Source of the DNA: GCA-2711565 sp963664245
Lineage (GTDB): Bacteria > Bacteroidota > Bacteroidia > Bacteroidales > GCA-2711565
DNA: 64,000 nucleotides
Reading direction: 5' to 3'
NCBI GenBank assembly: GCA_963664245.1
Contig: OY760934.1
Span: 1,364,001 to 1,428,000 of the forward strand
A model generated the notes under the pieces. That model was not told where the DNA came from. It did no database searches and saw only the letters and a program-made list of their open reading frames with translations. The position numbers and the translations under genes were made by a program. Below are positions 8,115 through 17,618 of the stretch, in pieces (the stretch's first letter is position 1; every line of letters begins with the position of its first letter).

Positions 8115-10541
8115 ATGAAGAAACCACAAGTAATATTAGGCTTTCTCTTTTGTCTACTCTTTGTCGGATTTGTACAGGCCCAAGATCCTATGCTGCCTTC
8201 TGACAAAAAAGAGCGGGGAGAGAAAGCAGCTTCTCAAGAGCCTAAAAATGTAATCGCTACGGATACGATTACACAAAAAGGCTTTTTCAGTATCCACAAA
8301 GTGAATGAAACATATTTCTTTGAAATTCCGGATAGTTTGTTAGGACGGGATATTCTCATCGTTGGCCGTGTTGCTCGCTCAAGTGCAGTGGTTGAAGGCC
8401 TATATGGAGGCGACCAGATAAGCAATACCGTGGTTCGTTTTGAAAAAGGTCCGGGGAAAAAACTCTTCCTGATAAAAGTAGCCTATGATATCCGTTCTAA
8501 GGATAGTACACAAGCCATGTATAAAGCGGTGGAGCGATCCAATATGCAATCTGTGGTAGCAGTTTTTCCTGTTATGTCATATTCTCGCGATTCAGGCGGA
8601 TCTATAATTGATGTAACTAACTTTATTAATACCGATAACGAATTACTTTATTTTAGTTCTATTTTCAAGCAAAAATTCAAATTAGGTGGACAGCTATCGG
8701 ATCGTAGTTATGTGCAATATGTGCTTTCTTATCCGATGAATATTGAGATACGCACAACAAAAACATATAACCACACGGGAAAAAATGGGAATAATATTGC
8801 AACATTAGAATTAAATGCTTCATTATTATTGTTGCCTAAAATCCCCATGAAGATCCGTTTTGAAGATTCACGGATAGGTTATTTCTCAACAGCGTACACT
8901 GATTATGATGCAAACCCGCAAGGTGTAAAAGAAAGATCTATTGCCATCCGTTGGCGTTTGGAACCCAAGCCCGAAGACGTAAAAAAATATTTGCGCGGCG
9001 AGTTGGTTGAACCCCGAAAACCCATTGTTTTTTATATTGACCCTGTTACCCCCAAAAAGTGGGTTCCTTATCTTATTCAGGGGGTAAACGATTGGCAAAA
9101 AGCTTTTGAGAAAGCCGGTTTTAAAAATGCTATTATGGCTAAAATGGCACCCATGCCTGAGGAAGATTCTACATGGAGCCTTGAAGATGCCCGGCATGCA
9201 GCAATAGTTTACAAAGCTTCTAATATTCCTAATGCATCTGGGCCCTATGTGGCCGATCCTCGGAGTGGTGAGATTATTGAAAGTCATATTAATTGGAACC
9301 ACAATATTATGAAGCTTATCCATGATTGGTATTTTATACAATGTGGGGCGGTCGATCCGCAGGCAAATCATATGGTATTTAACGATCAGCTGATGGGGAA
9401 ACTAATCCGCTTTGTGTCTTCACACGAAGTTGGTCATACGTTGGGCTTACTCCATAATTTTGCTTCAAGCTCAACAACACCTGTTGAAAAATTGCGTGAT
9501 AACAAATGGCTTACCCTTCATGGGCACACTCCTTCTATCATGGATTATGCACGTTTTAATTATGTTGCACAGCCGGAAGATAAAATCGATCAGCAAAATC
9601 TTTTTCCTCGTATTGGTGATTATGATATCTGGGCCATTGAATGGGGATATCGTTGGTATCCAGAAGATATTACATCTGAAAAGGAAATACCCATACTTAA
9701 TAAACTTATTATTGAAAGGCTTAAGAATAAACGATTGCTTTTGGGGCATGAAAGAAGTTATGATGACCCACGTTCTCAAAGCGAGGATCTTGGTGACAAT
9801 CAAATGAAGGCAAACGAATACGGCATTAAGAACCTGAAACGGATTGCCAAAAATTTGGTAAAATGGACAAGTGAACCCAATGAAGACTATGGTAACCTGG
9901 AAGAAATGTACAAGCAATTAAATGCACAAATGGCTTTGTATTGCCAACATGTGGCCAGATATATCGGAGGCATTTACAAAACATTGAAAACCGTGGAACA
10001 AACCGGTCCTGTATTTGAGTATGTTCCGGCCAGTTTGCAAAAAGAGGCGGTAAGTTTTCTTGACAGACATTTTTTTACTACTCCTGACTGGTTAATTGAT
10101 GATAACATTCTTAACAAACTGGATCAGAATCCTGCTAAAATTGTTTTTGAGTTGCAATCGTCGATTTTAGATCAGATACTGAATGTAAATAAATTTGATA
10201 AACTCATGGCTGCTGAGGCATCAGGGGTTAAAGATTGTTATAAACTGGCAGATTTCTTTGATGATTTAAGGGCTTCTGTATGGAAGGAACTAGAAAAAAA
10301 CCGACCCATTAGTATTTTCCGTCGCAATTTACAAAGAACCTATATCGAGAGGCTTACAGTTATGATAACATCTCCGCTCCCACCAAAAAATGATAGTAAA
10401 GCTGTTATTAAAATGGAGTTGAGATCCTTACATAAAATGATTAAAAATGCCTTGCCAAACACCAAAGATTCCATGACTTATGCCCATTTGCAAGATGTGC
10501 TTGAGCGTATTGACAATGCACTTGAACTAAAAACTAATTAA
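8115..10541 (+). CDS. Secreted zinc metalloprotease (DUF5117/DUF4953 type)
   Basis: 808 residues, signal peptide MKKPQVILGFLFCLLFVGFVQAQ. The zinc site is HEVGHTLGLLHN starting at His437, a metzincin-like HExxHxxGxxHN with three ligands. Upstream blocks (DSLLGRDILIVGRVARSS, WRLEPKPEDVKKYLRGELVEP, KPIVFYIDP, VNDWQKAFEKAGFKNAI, GPYVADPRSGEII) match the Bacteroidota family with DUF5118, DUF5117 and DUF4953 segments. SIMDYARFNYVAQPED after the zinc site corresponds to the Met-turn region. The length is normal for the family. The protein is predicted to be a periplasmic or secreted endopeptidase working with its S9 and S8-like neighbours. Confidence 0.9.
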   Translation: MKKPQVILGFLFCLLFVGFVQAQDPMLPSDKKERGEKAASQEPKNVIATDTITQKGFFSIHKVNETYFFEIPDSLLGRDILIVGRVARSSAVVEGLYGGDQISNTVVRFEKGPGKKLFLIKVAYDIRSKDSTQAMYKAVERSNMQSVVAVFPVMSYSRDSGGSIIDVTNFINTDNELLYFSSIFKQKFKLGGQLSDRSYVQYVLSYPMNIEIRTTKTYNHTGKNGNNIATLELNASLLLLPKIPMKIRFEDSRIGYFSTAYTDYDANPQGVKERSIAIRWRLEPKPEDVKKYLRGELVEPRKPIVFYIDPVTPKKWVPYLIQGVNDWQKAFEKAGFKNAIMAKMAPMPEEDSTWSLEDARHAAIVYKASNIPNASGPYVADPRSGEIIESHINWNHNIMKLIHDWYFIQCGAVDPQANHMVFNDQLMGKLIRFVSSHEVGHTLGLLHNFASSSTTPVEKLRDNKWLTLHGHTPSIMDYARFNYVAQPEDKIDQQNLFPRIGDYDIWAIEWGYRWYPEDITSEKEIPILNKLIIERLKNKRLLLGHERSYDDPRSQSEDLGDNQMKANEYGIKNLKRIAKNLVKWTSEPNEDYGNLEEMYKQLNAQMALYCQHVARYIGGIYKTLKTVEQTGPVFEYVPASLQKEAVSFLDRHFFTTPDWLIDDNILNKLDQNPAKIVFELQSSILDQILNVNKFDKLMAAEASGVKDCYKLADFFDDLRASVWKELEKNRPISIFRRNLQRTYIERLTVMITSPLPPKNDSKAVIKMELRSLHKMIKNALPNTKDSMTYAHLQDVLERIDNALELKTN

Positions 10542-10560
10542 TAAACTTAAATTGCTTACA

Positions 10561-12186
10561 ATGAAAATAATAAAATTGAATGCTATACCAATGCTTATAA
10601 TCTTCTTTTTAGCATTTGGGATCAACTTAAGTGCCCAGAATTTACCACGTGACTGGCATATGCTGGATTATCAAAAAGACCATGTTCTGGGAATTGGTAT
10701 GGAAAGAGCTTATCAGGAACTCCTTGAAGGTAAGAAATCTAATCCTGTAATTGTTGCTATAATTTGTTCAGGAATAGACACCTTGCACAAAGACCTTAAA
10801 TCTGTTCTGTGGCAAAACCCCAATGAAAAACTGGATGGGATTGATAATGACAACAATGGTTATATCGATGATATTTACGGTTGGAACTTTCTAGGCAACA
10901 GCAAAGACCCTAATAAGAATGTGACAAAAGACACCGAAGAAAGTCTTCGGTTCTATCTTAAATACAGAAATCAGTTTGCAGACATCACATCCGAGGATCA
11001 GATCAAAAAGGAAAAAAAAGAATTATATAAACAGTGGTTGAATTGTAAAGCACTTGTATTTGCAAAGACAAAAGAGCATGATATTATTAATAAGATTAAT
11101 AATAACCTTGAGCTATGTGATAGGTTTAATAAACTATTTAAAGAAGAATTGAACAAGGAAGTATATACTTTGGACTTTCTCAATGACTATAAAGCAAAAA
11201 ATTCAAGTATTGGAAAAGCTTTGAGTGTATATAAAGGTTGGTATGAAAAATTTAAGGAAGGCACCACCAATGTACAATATATAGAATTTCTCAACCACAA
11301 AAAAGACAGTCTGAGCAGATGCTCAACTATACCCGATTCTTTGTTGGTTGACTATAGAGGCAATGTTGTTGGAGATAACTATAATGATATTAATGATCGT
11401 TATTATGGAAATAACAATGTGATGGTTGGTAATTATTTTGCTGCAACATATGCAGCAGGTATTATTGGGGCTGTACGTAACAATGATTTAGGAATAAACG
11501 GCATGGCCGATAATGCAAAAATTATGGTAGTGCGTGCAGTACCGGGTACTGGGGATGAACATGATAAAGACATTGCTCTTGCTATCCGTTATGCGGTAAA
11601 TAACGGGGCTAAAATCATCAACATGAATTTTGGGAAGAGCTTCTCTCCTGAACGTAAATGGGTGGAAGATGCCATTCGCTACGCAAACAGTAAAGACGTT
11701 TTAATCGTAAAAGCTGCCGGAGATAATAAAGCAAACATTGATACTGTAGAGCGTTTCCCGACGGCCAAATACATAAAGGACAAAAAAAACGCACCTAATG
11801 TAATTACAGTAGGTGCAAGTGGCCCAGGAACAGAAGAAACAGGTATTGTAGCTCCGTTTTCTAATTACGGGAAAAGTACGGTAGATGTTTTTGCCCCAGG
11901 AACAGATATTTACTCTACAGTTCCGGGAAATAAATGTGAGTTTATGAATGGTTCTCATATTTCATCTTCTATAGTTACGGGTTTAGCTGCTGTTTTAAAG
12001 TCATATTTCCCACACTTATCTGCCAAACAGATTAAACAGATTATTGAGGAATCAGTGACAAAGATTGAAGAACCGGTATTAAAAATGAGAACCGTCCCTG
12101 TTTCAATGACAGATATCTGTCGTACAGGTGGGGTTGTTAATGCTTATAATGCCATTAAGCTGGCCGAAGAAATTGTTAAGGAATAA
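10561..12186 (+). CDS. Subtilisin-fold (S8) protein with all catalytic residues replaced: pseudopeptidase
   Basis: 541 residues from the ATG at 10561, which gives the signal peptide MKIIKLNAIPMLIIFFLAF. A TTG nine bases earlier is in frame but less likely. The subtilase fold is clear: the DSG motif region reads AIICSGID (Asp replaced by Cys69), the HGTH region reads AATYAAGIIGA (His replaced by Ala), the oxyanion Asn region reads VKAAGDN (Asn replaced by Asp) and the GTSMAAP block reads NGSHISSSIVTG (Ser replaced by His466). A helical insert of ~170 residues separates the first two blocks. The protein is full length without frameshift, so it is a maintained non-catalytic paralogue, perhaps a binding, chaperone or decoy protein. 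It follows the metalloprotease by 19 bases. Confidence 0.85.
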   Translation: MKIIKLNAIPMLIIFFLAFGINLSAQNLPRDWHMLDYQKDHVLGIGMERAYQELLEGKKSNPVIVAIICSGIDTLHKDLKSVLWQNPNEKLDGIDNDNNGYIDDIYGWNFLGNSKDPNKNVTKDTEESLRFYLKYRNQFADITSEDQIKKEKKELYKQWLNCKALVFAKTKEHDIINKINNNLELCDRFNKLFKEELNKEVYTLDFLNDYKAKNSSIGKALSVYKGWYEKFKEGTTNVQYIEFLNHKKDSLSRCSTIPDSLLVDYRGNVVGDNYNDINDRYYGNNNVMVGNYFAATYAAGIIGAVRNNDLGINGMADNAKIMVVRAVPGTGDEHDKDIALAIRYAVNNGAKIINMNFGKSFSPERKWVEDAIRYANSKDVLIVKAAGDNKANIDTVERFPTAKYIKDKKNAPNVITVGASGPGTEETGIVAPFSNYGKSTVDVFAPGTDIYSTVPGNKCEFMNGSHISSSIVTGLAAVLKSYFPHLSAKQIKQIIEESVTKIEEPVLKMRTVPVSMTDICRTGGVVNAYNAIKLAEEIVKE

Positions 12187-12254
12187 AATGTAATAAATTA
12201 TAGAACCTGCTATATTATATACCTATTCTATATTGAAATGAAAAAGCATAAAAA

Positions 12255-12280
12255 AAGCTCCTCAGTTTTGAGGAGCTTTA
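12255..12280. terminator. Bidirectional terminator between the S8-like gene and frr
   Basis: AAAGCTCCTCA and TGAGGAGCTTT form a near-perfect 11-base stem with a short TTT-type loop, flanked by A-rich sequence on one side and T-rich on the other. It serves the convergent genes on either side (plus-strand S8-like gene, minus-strand frr). Confidence 0.85.
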
Positions 12281-12284
12281 CTTT

Positions 12285-12848
12285 TTAAACAGTCATTATA
12301 TCTTTTTCCTTTACTTCGGTAAGTTTGTCAACTTTTTCGATGTAATCGTTCGTCAAATCCTGGATTTTATCCTGCAAGCGTTTTGATTCATCTTCGGGTA
12401 GTCCGTCTTTTTCCAATTGTTTGGCAAAATCGTTTCCGCTACGACGGGCATTACGAACGGTTATTTTGGCATTTTCCGCTTCGTTTTTGGCTTGTTTTAC
12501 CAATTCTTTACGGCGTTGCTCGGTAATGGCCGGAACCGCAATACGCAATACTTCACCTTCGTTGGTAGGATTAAAACCTAAATTGGCCGCCATAATTGCT
12601 TTTTCAATTAAACCCAATATGCTTTTATCCCAGGGCTGAACAATAATTTGCCGCGGATCGGGAGTATTGATATTAGCCGTTTGAGCAATGGGGGTTGGCA
12701 CTCCATAATAATCAACCATCACCCCGTCAAGCATATCAGGGGTAGCCTTTCCGGCACGAATTTTTTGGAATTCTTTCTCAAGATGCGAAAGTGCTTTTTG
12801 CATGTTTTCTTTCACATCTTCTAAACACATTTGAACTTCTTCAGTCAT
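12285..12848 (-). CDS. frr: Ribosome recycling factor
   Basis: 187 residues, full length for the family. The conserved core is plain: EKEFQKIRAGKATPDMLDGV near the start, VDYYGVPTPIAQTANINTPDPR, the IIVQPWDKS block and the C-terminal helix VRNARRSGNDFAKQLEKDGLPEDE. With EF-G it splits the post-termination ribosome in the cytoplasm. It lies downstream of pyrH (62 bases), the arrangement common to most bacteria, and ends at a strong hairpin. Confidence 0.98.
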   Translation of the reverse strand: MTEEVQMCLEDVKENMQKALSHLEKEFQKIRAGKATPDMLDGVMVDYYGVPTPIAQTANINTPDPRQIIVQPWDKSILGLIEKAIMAANLGFNPTNEGEVLRIAVPAITEQRRKELVKQAKNEAENAKITVRNARRSGNDFAKQLEKDGLPEDESKRLQDKIQDLTNDYIEKVDKLTEVKEKDIMTV

Positions 12849-12909
12849 TTTATTTTGATTTCTTTGGTAACAAAAATACTATTTTTTAATCATCTGCCTA
12901 AAAAAACAC

Positions 12910-13617
12910 CTAGGCTTTTACTACGGTTCCTATATCCTGCCCGTCAAGCACTTTTAATAAATTTCCTTTTTTATTCATGTCGAAAACATAAATCGGCAAA
13001 TTATTTTCTTTACAAAGGGTGAAGGCCGTAAGATCCATAATTTTCAATCCTTTCTCGTAAACTTCATCAAAAGTCAACTTATCATATTTAGTGGCTGAAG
13101 TATCTTTCTCCGGATCGGCCGTATAAATACCGTCCACACGGGTTCCTTTTAAAATCACGTCGGCTTCAATTTCAACGGCTCTCAAAGCAGAGGCGGTATC
13201 GGTGGTAAAAAACGGATTGCCGGTTCCCCCGCTGATAATCGCAACTCTTCCTTCTTTCAGGGCTTCGACCGCATTTCTCTTCGACATTGGCTCGGCAATG
13301 GGTTCAATCGTTAAACCCGAAAACAATTTTGTTTTCACGCCCAAATTTTCCAAAGCCGATTGAATGGCCATGCTGTTAATCACGGTAGCCATCATTCCCA
13401 TATAATCGCCCTGCACCCGGTCCATACCTTCGGCAGCACCGCTCAGGCCACGGTAAATATTTCCGCCGCCAATAACAATGGCTACTTCCACCTTGTTATC
13501 AACAGCCGTTTTAATTTCCGTGGCATATTGGTTCAACCTGTCCGGATCAATTCCATGGCTCTTCTCGCCCATTAAGGCTTCGCCACTAAGTTTCAAAAGA
13601 ACTCTGTTATATTTCAT
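12910..13617 (-). CDS. pyrH: UMP kinase
   Basis: 235 residues, normal for bacterial PyrH of the amino-acid-kinase fold. Visible motifs are LLKLSGEALMG at the N terminus (phosphate binding), VIGGGNIYRG, the GGTGNPFFTTDTASALRA loop for UMP and ATP, and VDGIYTADPEKD. It phosphorylates UMP to UDP, the step that commits pyrimidines to nucleic-acid synthesis, and is normally a UTP-inhibited hexamer. It is followed by frr and preceded on the same strand by a small lipoprotein gene and secA. Confidence 0.98.
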   Translation of the reverse strand: MKYNRVLLKLSGEALMGEKSHGIDPDRLNQYATEIKTAVDNKVEVAIVIGGGNIYRGLSGAAEGMDRVQGDYMGMMATVINSMAIQSALENLGVKTKLFSGLTIEPIAEPMSKRNAVEALKEGRVAIISGGTGNPFFTTDTASALRAVEIEADVILKGTRVDGIYTADPEKDTSATKYDKLTFDEVYEKGLKIMDLTAFTLCKENNLPIYVFDMNKKGNLLKVLDGQDIGTVVKA

Positions 13618-13628
13618 TTCAGATTAGT

Positions 13629-14090
13629 TTAAATTTTGGGAGAAAATTCCGTGTAATCCCGCTCCGTTTTTGTAAACTGTACTAATATAACACTGTAATC
13701 ATCATTATTGGTAGAGGGTTTTTGAGCCGTAAACCTGTACTCAACGTCACCTTCAAATCCAATATAATTAATAGTTGTAGAAGTATTCATAATTTCAAAT
13801 GGCTCGTATTCAGGATTATCAACATTTACGGTTCGCTCCACATCAATGGTAAAGTTACCCCCTGAACCTCTTTTAACTTCCCAAACCGCATTCGTTTCAA
13901 AAGTTATATGAGATACAACGCTGGCACGGGACAAACTAAAGATCAGATAAAAATTATCCGGAGGATTAACAATCTCATCCGTATAAAAATAACGAGGAAT
14001 ATCTTCACCTTGCGGTTCGCTTTTCATGCAGGCAAAAAAACCAACAACAATAAGCAAGAAAATAATGATATTTAACCTTTGTTTTCGCAT
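13629..14090 (-). CDS. Small lipoprotein of unknown function
   Basis: 153 residues from the ATG at 14090, chosen because it gives a good lipoprotein signal (MRKQRLNIIIFLLIVVGFFAC, Cys21) and avoids overlap with the end of secA. An upstream in-frame start would overlap secA by up to 71 bases. The mature part is mostly beta (YRFTAQ, YSVILVQFTKTERDYTEF) and looks like a small immunoglobulin-like or BACON-like sandwich, but I do not recognise the family. It lies 22 bases downstream of secA and 11 bases before pyrH, so it is probably carried in the same transcript. Confidence 0.75.
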   Translation of the reverse strand: MRKQRLNIIIFLLIVVGFFACMKSEPQGEDIPRYFYTDEIVNPPDNFYLIFSLSRASVVSHITFETNAVWEVKRGSGGNFTIDVERTVNVDNPEYEPFEIMNTSTTINYIGFEGDVEYRFTAQKPSTNNDDYSVILVQFTKTERDYTEFSPKI

Positions 14091-14112
14091 AAATCCCCTT
14101 AAAGATAATAAT

Positions 14113-17100
14113 TTATGCATTTTTCCCGTGACAATGCTTATATTTTTTTCCACTACCACACGGACAGGGCTCGTTGCGCCCAACTTTTTTCTCTACTTTC
14201 ACCGGCTGTGTTGTTTGCTGACGCTGGGTATCGCTATGTGACTGCGACAACAAATCGGTTCGTTCTTCAGTTAAATTCTGATCGGAAGATTTTTTAATAC
14301 GAGCCTCCTGAACATTTTCGGCTTCCTGTATCGGTATATCGGCCTTGACAAGGAAGGATGCAATGTCCTTGTTTACTTTGTTCAACAGTTGTTTGAACAA
14401 GTCAAACGATTCAAATTTGTAAATCAATAACGGGTCTTTTTGCTCGTATGTTGCGTTTTGAACCGATTGACGCAAATCATCCATCTCGCGAAGGTGCTCT
14501 TTCCAGGCTTCGTCAATCATGCCCAGCACAATGTTTTTTTCAATCGAAGCTACTACTTCCTGGCCTCCATCCTCGTAAGCTTTTTTGAGGTTAACAACCA
14601 GATTCATCGATTTGCGCCCGTCGTTGATCGGAATGGCTATGTTTTCGTAACGGCTCTCATGTTCAAAAACATCTTTAATCACAGGGTAAGTTCTAAGTTT
14701 TATACTCTGCAATTTTTGACGGTACGAAGCATAAACTTCTTCGAATATTTTTTCGGTTACTTCTTCGCTCCCGGCAGCCAAAAATTCTTTTTCTTCATAA
14801 GGAGACTCTACGGCAAGATTTTTCAGCAACTCCAGTTGATAAGCTTCAAAATCCCTGGAATCCTGGCCTTCGAGCACAATATTTTCAATCACGTCGTACA
14901 TCATATTTGAAACCTCCACGCCAAGGCGTTCGCCAAACAAGGCATAACGACGTTTTTTATAGATCACTTCACGTTGGGAGTTCATTACATCATCGTACTC
15001 CAGTAAACGTTTCCGGATGCCAAAGTTGTTTTCTTCCACTTTTTTCTGAGCACGCTCAATAGATTTTGTAATCATTGAATGTTGGATCATATCGCCTTCT
15101 TTGTGCCCCATGCGGTCCATGATGTTTGCAATACGGCCCGAACCAAACATCCGCATCAAATCGTCTTCCAACGAAACAAAAAACTGCGAACTACCGGGAT
15201 CTCCCTGACGACCGGAACGACCACGCAACTGGCGGTCAACACGGCGCGAATCGTGACGCTCGGTACCAATAATGGCCAACCCTCCGGCTTCTTTTACCTC
15301 AGAGCTCAGCTTAATATCCGTACCCCGACCGGCCATATTGGTAGCAATGGTTACCATTCCTTTTAAACCTGCTTCGGCAACAATATCGGCCTCTTTTTGG
15401 TGAAGTTTCGCGTTCAATACATTATGCTTGATATTTTTTCGTTTCAGCATCCTGCTCAACAGCTCCGAGGTTTCAACCGAAGTTGTACCCACCAATACCG
15501 GGCGACCCTGTTCTTTTAAAGAAACTATCTCGTCAATCACGGCATTGTATTTTTCGCGTTTGGTTTTATATACCAAATCCTGATGATCGAAACGAACAAT
15601 CGGACGGTTGGTTGGAATCACCACCACGTCCAATTTGTAAATATCCCAAAACTCACCGGCTTCTGTTTCGGCAGTACCGGTCATCCCCGAAAGTTTTTTG
15701 TACATCCGGAAATAGTTCTGCAACGTAATGGTTGCATAGGTTTGGGTAGCAGCTTCAACTTTTACATTTTCTTTTGCTTCAATAGCCTGGTGCAACCCAT
15801 CCGAATAACGACGCCCCTCCATGATACGGCCGGTTTGCTCGTCAACAATTTTAATTTTATTGTCGATGATTACATACTCTACATCTTTTTCAAACAGGGC
15901 ATAAGCTTTCAACAACTGGTTTACAGTATGAACGCGCTCCGACTTAATGGCATACTCGCGAAGCATCTTGTCTTTCTTGTTCCGTTTTTTATTATCGGTA
16001 ACATCCAGGTTGTCAATTTCTGCTAATTGCGAAGCAATGTCAGGCAATACGTAAAAATCTTTTTCCTTGTACGACTCAGTCATTACATCAATACCCTTTT
16101 CAGTAATATCAATAGAGTTGGCTTTTTCGTCAATCACAAAATAAAGCTCATCATCAATCAGGTGCATATTTTTGGCCTGATCCTGCAAGTAAAAGCTTTC
16201 GGTTTTTTGCATCAATGCACGCATACCCGGTTCACTCAGAAACTTAATCAAAGCCGTGTTTTTGGGCAATCCGCGGAAGGCACGAAACAGCAGTTCCCCT
16301 CCTTTTTTCTCGTTTTCGGAAGTTGGTTCGCCGGCCAACAGTTTTTTGGCATCGGCCAAAATTTTGGTCACCAAATTCCGCTGTGTACTGTATAATTTTT
16401 GAACCGGAGGTTTTAATTCGTTGAACTCCTGTTTGTCGCCCTGTGGCGTTGGCCCGGAAATAATCAAAGGGGTACGGGCATCATCAACCAAAACGGAGTC
16501 GACCTCATCAACGATGGCAAAATTATGAGGGCGTTGTACCAGCTCTTCGGGACGGCTGGTCATGTTATCCCGCAAATAATCGAACCCAAATTCGTTGTTG
16601 GTTCCAAACGTAATATCTTTTAAATAAGCCTGGCGGCGAGCTTCAGAGTTTGGCTGGTGTTTATCAATGCAATCCACCGTAACCCCGTGAAATTCGTACA
16701 AAGTTCCCATCCACTCGGAGTCACGTTTTGCCAGATAATCGTTCACAGTTACCACGTGCACGCCTTTCCCCGGAAGGGCGTTCAAATAAACAGGAAGGGT
16801 TGCGACCAGTGTTTTACCCTCACCAGTAGCCATCTCGGCAATTTTTCCCTGATGGAGTATTACCCCACCAATCAGCTGCACATCGTAATGAACCATGTCC
16901 CAGGTAATCATGTTACCCCCGGCCATCCAACGATTATTGTAATAAGCCTTGTCGCCAACAATGTTTATACTATCTCGTGTAGCTGCCAGGTCGCGATCCA
17001 TCGCGGTAGCTGTAACCTCTACTTTTTCATTCTCTTTAAAACGCTTTGCCGTTTCCTTCATCACGGCAAAAGCCTCAGGCAAAATTTCTTCCAAAATCTC

Positions 17101-17403
17101 CTGGCTTTTCTCGTAACTTCCTTTCTCCAGTTGATCCACTTTCTCGTACATCCGTTCTTTTTCGTGAACGTTAAGTTCCGGATCAGCTTCAATTTGGGCC
17201 TTTATTTCTTTAATCTCATTTTCTTCGGCTGAAATATAGTCAGCAATACGTTGACGAAATTCCTGGGTTTTAGCCCTTAACTCATCGTTGGTAAGTTGAG
17301 AAATACTTTCGTAAACGTGTTTTATTTTATCCAAGTAGGGTTTAACGACTTTAAAATCACGATCCGCTTTGGTTCCTACTAATTTCTTAAATGCTTTTAG
17401 CAT
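14113..17403 (-). CDS. secA: Preprotein translocase ATPase SecA
   Basis: 1096 residues from the ATG at 17403 (MLKAFKKLVGTKADRD, the usual Bacteroidota start; an in-frame TTG 42 bases upstream is rejected). The nucleotide-binding motifs are MATGEGKTLVA and VDEVDSVLVDDARTPLIISG, followed by the helicase-like blocks NMAGRGTDIKL and RQLRGRSGRQGDPGSS. The C terminus has the SecB/zinc-binding tail CPCGSGKKYKHCHG. As in other Bacteroidota the protein is longer than the E. coli form because of inserts in the DEAD-motor half. It drives Sec export, on which most products of this window depend. Confidence 0.98.
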   Translation of the reverse strand: MLKAFKKLVGTKADRDFKVVKPYLDKIKHVYESISQLTNDELRAKTQEFRQRIADYISAEENEIKEIKAQIEADPELNVHEKERMYEKVDQLEKGSYEKSQEILEEILPEAFAVMKETAKRFKENEKVEVTATAMDRDLAATRDSINIVGDKAYYNNRWMAGGNMITWDMVHYDVQLIGGVILHQGKIAEMATGEGKTLVATLPVYLNALPGKGVHVVTVNDYLAKRDSEWMGTLYEFHGVTVDCIDKHQPNSEARRQAYLKDITFGTNNEFGFDYLRDNMTSRPEELVQRPHNFAIVDEVDSVLVDDARTPLIISGPTPQGDKQEFNELKPPVQKLYSTQRNLVTKILADAKKLLAGEPTSENEKKGGELLFRAFRGLPKNTALIKFLSEPGMRALMQKTESFYLQDQAKNMHLIDDELYFVIDEKANSIDITEKGIDVMTESYKEKDFYVLPDIASQLAEIDNLDVTDNKKRNKKDKMLREYAIKSERVHTVNQLLKAYALFEKDVEYVIIDNKIKIVDEQTGRIMEGRRYSDGLHQAIEAKENVKVEAATQTYATITLQNYFRMYKKLSGMTGTAETEAGEFWDIYKLDVVVIPTNRPIVRFDHQDLVYKTKREKYNAVIDEIVSLKEQGRPVLVGTTSVETSELLSRMLKRKNIKHNVLNAKLHQKEADIVAEAGLKGMVTIATNMAGRGTDIKLSSEVKEAGGLAIIGTERHDSRRVDRQLRGRSGRQGDPGSSQFFVSLEDDLMRMFGSGRIANIMDRMGHKEGDMIQHSMITKSIERAQKKVEENNFGIRKRLLEYDDVMNSQREVIYKKRRYALFGERLGVEVSNMMYDVIENIVLEGQDSRDFEAYQLELLKNLAVESPYEEKEFLAAGSEEVTEKIFEEVYASYRQKLQSIKLRTYPVIKDVFEHESRYENIAIPINDGRKSMNLVVNLKKAYEDGGQEVVASIEKNIVLGMIDEAWKEHLREMDDLRQSVQNATYEQKDPLLIYKFESFDLFKQLLNKVNKDIASFLVKADIPIQEAENVQEARIKKSSDQNLTEERTDLLSQSHSDTQRQQTTQPVKVEKKVGRNEPCPCGSGKKYKHCHGKNA

Positions 17404-17606
17404 GTTATATCCCGATATTTTATTTTTAAAATCTAAGTTTAACAATAATCATTCCGTTGGAAAAATGGCTTTATTTCTGCCAATCCGTCAGAAACGCAAC
17501 AAGCAAAATTAACTTAAATTCTGTAAATCTAAAATGAAAAGAAAAGAAGATTTGAAATCAATAGTATCTGGTAAAAAACAGCTTATATATGATCCGGGCA
17601 ATTTAG

Positions 17607-17614
17607 TACCTTTG
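17607..17614 (+). promoter_or_regulatory. Candidate -7 promoter element of the HMA-AraC regulator
   Basis: TACCTTTG fits the Bacteroidota -7 consensus TAnnTTTG and ends four bases before the ATG at 17619. No clear TTTG -33 box is seen at the normal distance. If used, the transcript would be nearly leaderless. Confidence 0.35.
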
Positions 17615-17618
17615 TAAA

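Noticed and set aside
14091..14183. Longer form of the small lipoprotein overlapping secA
   Set aside because: It would bury the lipoprotein signal peptide behind 31 residues encoded mostly by the secA end.
14115..17232. Several plus-strand reading frames opposite secA
   Set aside because: They are mirror frames of a conserved gene, with no recognisable domains or start context.
17404..17445. N-terminal extension of SecA from an upstream in-frame TTG
   Set aside because: The ATG at 17403 gives the standard SecA start; the extension has a non-ATG codon and no family support.
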